DNA of 64,000 nt, from NCBI RefSeq assembly GCF_015905305.1, contig NZ_JADZLQ010000003.1:1-64000 (forward strand), written 5' to 3'. The notes below the pieces were generated by a model, which was given only the letters and a program-made list of their open reading frames with translations, searched no databases and was not told the DNA's origin. Made by a program: the position numbers and the translations under genes. Shown piece after piece: positions 60,533-64,000 of this stretch. How positions within the stretch are numbered: position 1 is the stretch's first letter; each line of letters begins with the position of its first letter. This DNA is from Pinirhizobacter soli. GTDB taxonomy: Bacteria; Pseudomonadota; Gammaproteobacteria; Xanthomonadales; Rhodanobacteraceae.

Positions 60533-63500
60533 TTACAACGCCATCACCCAGTGCGCCGACAGCACTTGGGACTGGTCGCGCTGTCCATTCTCGTAGTCGT
60601 AGCCGAAGTTGAGCGACGTACGCGCCGACAAGGTGGCGTTGAGGCCGAGGTTCAGTACGCCGCTGTAACGCGACAGGCCGATACCGACCAACGGCTGGAA
60701 TTGCTGAAGGCCGACGAAGCTGGCGTTGAACTCATCACCATGCGAAGCGAGCGTGCGACGGAATTGCGCACCCACGGTGAAGTCCACGCCGCGGCCGCCG
60801 TCGAGGGTCCAGTGACGAGCCGCCCGAAGGCCCACACCGGCCTGCAAGCGATCGAGTGTCTGCCCATCCGCGCGCAGGCCGAAACCGCTGGCGCCCTGCT
60901 CGGTGAAGCCACCACGTTCGATGCTCGCGTATTCCACGTTGACGAACGGCATGATGCGGCTGCCAGCGACGTCCAGGTGCAGGCCCGTTTCACCGTAGGC
61001 GACGTTGTAGTTGCCGCTGTAGTTCGTCGATACCCCATCGGCGCTCGTGCCCAGCAACAGCTGGCGGCTTACGTCCTGCTGGAAATGGCCGAAGCCGATG
61101 CGGCCCTGGGTATACCAGTTGCCGTTGAGCCACCCGGCGTACAACATGCCTTCGGTGCTTCGGCTGCGGTTGTGATCGTAGCTCTGGTCGAGCTGCTGTT
61201 GCCCCTGGCTCTGGCCGAAGGCGAAACCCGCCACGCCCGAACTGCCGAGCTGCCGGTCGTTACCGACCAGCCAGCCATTCAACTGGAATCCGACGCCGTC
61301 GTAGCCCGCGCGGCCCATGTTGCCGCCGACGTTGAGGTTCTGCGTCCACGCGCCGAAGCCGGCTTTCTTCCCCAGCACTTCGTCAAAGTGATCCGACAAC
61401 GCACGGCCGGAAGCGTCGATGGCTTCGAACGTCATGGCCGCGCTGGCCGCGTGCAGCTGGCCCGACAGGCTCTGCAACGACGCTTGCGCCGCCTGCAGCG
61501 TGGGCGCCTGCTGGAATTGACCGGCAGCCTGGAGGAAATCGCTCGATACGCTCGCCATGTTGCCTGCGGCGATCTTGCTGTTGAGCTGGGTAAAGACGCC
61601 CTGCACGCGCTGCGCGCTGCTGAACGACGTGGGCGTGTACGAAACGCCGTTGCCCGCGGCGGCTGTCGTCACGTTGAGGCCCGTGGTGTCGAGCCACGCG
61701 CTGTTTGCGTCGTAGCTGATCGTGTTCGCGGTGAACACCACGCCGGTGTCCTTTACCAGCTGGCCGAAGGTGCCGGTGAGCCCACTGGCGGCCGTCAGCA
61801 CTTCGGTATGCGTGTTGCTCACGTAGCCGCTGTCGGCGCCGGTGATCTCCAGCGTACCGCCGCCCAGCGTCGCCGCGCCGGTGACGGCGAGTTTGCTGCC
61901 AAGATTCAGCGCGAGCGTGCCCGTCGAAGGCTGGTTGTAGGTGCCAGCGACCGCGGTGTCGCCGTTGTGCACAACGACCTTGCCCGCGTTGAAGAGGTTC
62001 CCGCCGATGCTGGGAACACCCGGATGCACGGTCGCGCCTGAGAAGCCATCCAGGGTACCGGCCTGGTTCACGGTCACGCTGCCGGGCAGTGCCTGCATGG
62101 CCATCAACGAGCCCGAATTGATTGTCGTGAGGCCTGTATAGGTGTTGGGGCCTTCAAGAATCAGCTCCGCCGAACCGTTCTGCGTAACAGAACCCGTTCC
62201 TGAGATCAGCGGGCCGAAAATCGACAGCGAGCTGTCGAACACGAGCGAGCCGTTATTCACCACGTTAGACTCAACTATTGTGGACCCCGTCGTGGCGCCC
62301 GGCTGGTTCCCCGTATTGTCGATCTGCAACGTCCCGCGCTGGATTTCGATGGTCGCGGGACTGATGTCGTTGCCAGCCAGCAGCAGCGTCAGTGTTCCCG
62401 TGCCGGCCTGAACGAGGGAGCCGTTGAACCCTTGCGTGTTCTCGCTCGTGATCGTGCCATTGAATACCACGTCATCACTACGGTCGAACACGAGGCTGCC
62501 GTGGTAGACGTCGATGGGTAGCGTGGACCCGATCCAGCCTGTCGTACCTCCATCGCCAATCTGCAAGGTTCCGCCATTGATCGAGAGGGAACGTGGCGTC
62601 AGATCGTCGTTGTCGATCACCCAGGTTCCGGCCGTCGGGCCGGTCATGAAACCATTGAACGTGGTGTGGCCGAGGACCGCCTGCGAATAGGACTGCGTGA
62701 TTCCCGCCACACCGTTCAGCGTCAGGGACGACATGTTATTCGTGCCAATACCCAGGTCGCCGTGGATCGTACCCCCGGGCGACAAGGTCACGTTATTGCT
62801 CGAGGTGGGGAAGAGCTGTACGTTGCCGATGATCGTTCCAGCGTTCGACAGGGTCACGCCTCCGTCGATATTGCTCGGTGTATACGCGTTCGAGTCGACA
62901 TAGATGGCGCAGTTTCCGGTCGCGCAGTCCACCGCCGTGGGCACGGTTGTTTCTATCGTCGAGCCGGCGCCGTTGGTGACATTGCCACCGTGTTGCATGT
63001 AGAGCGCCGTCGTCGGGCTCGAAATCGTGGCGCCGCCGGTATTGGTGACACTGCCGCTATTGCCCAGGATTTGCACGGCCATGCCGCTGGCGGACGTGAT
63101 CGTGCTGCCGGCGCCATCATTGCTGACGCTGCCGCCATTCAGAAGCTTGACGGCGCCAAGGCCGCCGCTCACGGTTCCGCCCGCTGTGTTCGTGACACTT
63201 ACGGCCCCGCCGTAGACAGCGATGCCCGCAACGGATCGGATGATGCTGCCGACGCCGTCATTGCCGACCTGGCCGCTATAATCCAGTTCCGCGGCAAAGT
63301 CCCCACCTTCGACCAGTCCGCCGGTGCTGTTCATCACTGAGGCTGAGTCGCCAGTGAGCAGGATGCCCGCATGATTGCCCGAAATATGCGCGCCATCATG
63401 ATTCAACACCTGGGTGTTACCACCGTAGGTGAAGTTGCTATCGATGCCGATGTTTACGTTGCCGCCCACCGTTCCAGCGTTGTCCACGACGCCATTTCCC

Positions 63501-64000
63501 TGCAGCACGATGTGGTTCTCTATCGCGATGCCGTGGTCCACCTGCAATGTGGATGCCGGGTTGAAGTATTGGTGATCATTGGCGTTGCCAACCGTGACAT
63601 CTCCGCCGCCGAGGGTTGCACCCAGGTCGAGGATCAGCGTGCCGGCTTTCACCATCGTGCCACCGCTGTACGTGCTCTGGCCGATAAGCGTGAGTGAGCC
63701 CGCGCCGTCTTTCACCAGATTGCCCGTGCCGCTCACGGTTCCCGCGTATCCCGCGTTGTCGCTTCGGTTGAATGCAAGCGTCGCGTTGTCGGTGACATCA
63801 CCCATGATCGAGCCGGTAGCGCCGCCGTTGCCGACCTGCAGCGTGCCGCCGCTGATCGTGGTGCCTCCGGTGTACGTATTGTTGCCACCCAGCACCAAGG
63901 TACCGGCGTCGGTCTTGACCAGCATCGTGGATCCGGCAAGCACGCTGTTGATCGTGGCGGTATAGCCTGCGCCGGCCTGGGTGCCGTCGCCGACACGGAA
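60533..64000 (-). CDS. Autotransporter adhesin/passenger protein, C-terminal part (5' end beyond window)
   Basis: The frame is open from its stop at 60533 to the window end, giving at least 1155 residues of a larger type V protein. The passenger has PATR-like repeats (NNTYTGGTTISGGTLQVG; STYSGGTMVKAGTLILDLG; PNTYTGLTTINSGSL), gly-, ser- and thr-rich as in a beta-helix. The last about 280 residues (from KAGFGAWTQNLNVGG) form an autotransporter beta-barrel that inserts into the outer membrane. The final residues are HWVMAL, without a terminal Phe. The signal peptide is outside the window. It is probably a surface adhesin; the ligand is unknown. Confidence 0.92.
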   Translation of the reverse strand, partial: FRVGDGTQAGAGYTATINSVLAGSTMLVKTDAGTLVLGGNNTYTGGTTISGGTLQVGNGGATGSIMGDVTDNATLAFNRSDNAGYAGTVSGTGNLVKDGAGSLTLIGQSTYSGGTMVKAGTLILDLGATLGGGDVTVGNANDHQYFNPASTLQVDHGIAIENHIVLQGNGVVDNAGTVGGNVNIGIDSNFTYGGNTQVLNHDGAHISGNHAGILLTGDSASVMNSTGGLVEGGDFAAELDYSGQVGNDGVGSIIRSVAGIAVYGGAVSVTNTAGGTVSGGLGAVKLLNGGSVSNDGAGSTITSASGMAVQILGNSGSVTNTGGATISSPTTALYMQHGGNVTNGAGSTIETTVPTAVDCATGNCAIYVDSNAYTPSNIDGGVTLSNAGTIIGNVQLFPTSSNNVTLSPGGTIHGDLGIGTNNMSSLTLNGVAGITQSYSQAVLGHTTFNGFMTGPTAGTWVIDNDDLTPRSLSINGGTLQIGDGGTTGWIGSTLPIDVYHGSLVFDRSDDVVFNGTITSENTQGFNGSLVQAGTGTLTLLLAGNDISPATIEIQRGTLQIDNTGNQPGATTGSTIVESNVVNNGSLVFDSSLSIFGPLISGTGSVTQNGSAELILEGPNTYTGLTTINSGSLMAMQALPGSVTVNQAGTLDGFSGATVHPGVPSIGGNLFNAGKVVVHNGDTAVAGTYNQPSTGTLALNLGSKLAVTGAATLGGGTLEITGADSGYVSNTHTEVLTAASGLTGTFGQLVKDTGVVFTANTISYDANSAWLDTTGLNVTTAAAGNGVSYTPTSFSSAQRVQGVFTQLNSKIAAGNMASVSSDFLQAAGQFQQAPTLQAAQASLQSLSGQLHAASAAMTFEAIDASGRALSDHFDEVLGKKAGFGAWTQNLNVGGNMGRAGYDGVGFQLNGWLVGNDRQLGSSGVAGFAFGQSQGQQQLDQSYDHNRSRSTEGMLYAGWLNGNWYTQGRIGFGHFQQDVSRQLLLGTSADGVSTNYSGNYNVAYGETGLHLDVAGSRIMPFVNVEYASIERGGFTEQGASGFGLRADGQTLDRLQAGVGLRAARHWTLDGGRGVDFTVGAQFRRTLASHGDEFNASFVGLQQFQPLVGIGLSRYSGVLNLGLNATLSARTSLNFGYDYENGQRDQSQVLSAHWVMAL

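Noticed and set aside
1-64000. CRISPR array or tRNA gene
   Set aside because: No regularly spaced direct repeats and no cloverleaf with a GTTCGAATC-type T arm were found by eye; a dedicated scan was not possible.

Overview
The window looks like chromosomal DNA of a high-GC gammaproteobacterium of the Lysobacterales (Xanthomonadales), most likely Rhodanobacteraceae (Luteibacter/Dyella-like). This rests on gene order (16S rRNA - tyrS - M23 peptidase - anmK; xthA/pyrE; algC - dut - coaBC - radC - argS - SPOR protein; speA/speE) and on protein styles typical of that order. The genus is inferred, not shown.

Layout. 1-12.5 kb is a conserved core: the 5' end of a 16S rRNA gene with its promoter and leader (minus), tyrS, cell-wall peptidase and recycling genes (M23, anmK, ampG), xthA, pyrE, a DUF4124 protein, and the minus-strand operon coaBC-dut-algC. 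About 12.5-21.1 kb is an accessory island between coaBC and radC. It holds a large serine recombinase with two small unknown genes, an AbiTii-domain protein, and a translationally coupled UvrD-like helicase plus OLD/TOPRIM nuclease pair (Gabija-like). radC has lost its N-terminal half at the right junction. 21.5-44.1 kb returns to core: argS, a SPOR protein, the polyamine genes speA/speE, a ParA-like ATPase, SixA, YceI, a phospholipase D-like lipoprotein, a thiolase, a PAS-GGDEF-EAL protein, ntrBC, and an HxlR regulator divergent from two oxidoreductases.

44.1-51.8 kb is patchier. It has unrecognised small genes, a strongly structured non-coding stretch, a duplicated fragment of the 3' end of the cls gene found at 59-60 kb, a DUF1801 protein, a UvrA2-type ATPase and a MarR-regulated FAD monooxygenase. 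51.7-59 kb is a glycan-utilisation locus: alpha-L-fucosidase (GH29), a GH18-like hydrolase and a TonB-dependent receptor, all on the minus strand, divergent from an IclR regulator that is preceded by a short leader ORF. The window ends with a cardiolipin-synthase-like PLD protein and the C-terminal part of a large autotransporter.

How the genes work together: anmK, ampG and the M23 peptidase fit peptidoglycan turnover and recycling. The fucosidase, GH18 enzyme and TonB receptor would release and import fucosylated glycans under IclR control. The island combines mobility (recombinase) with two likely anti-phage modules. No tRNA gene or CRISPR array was seen.
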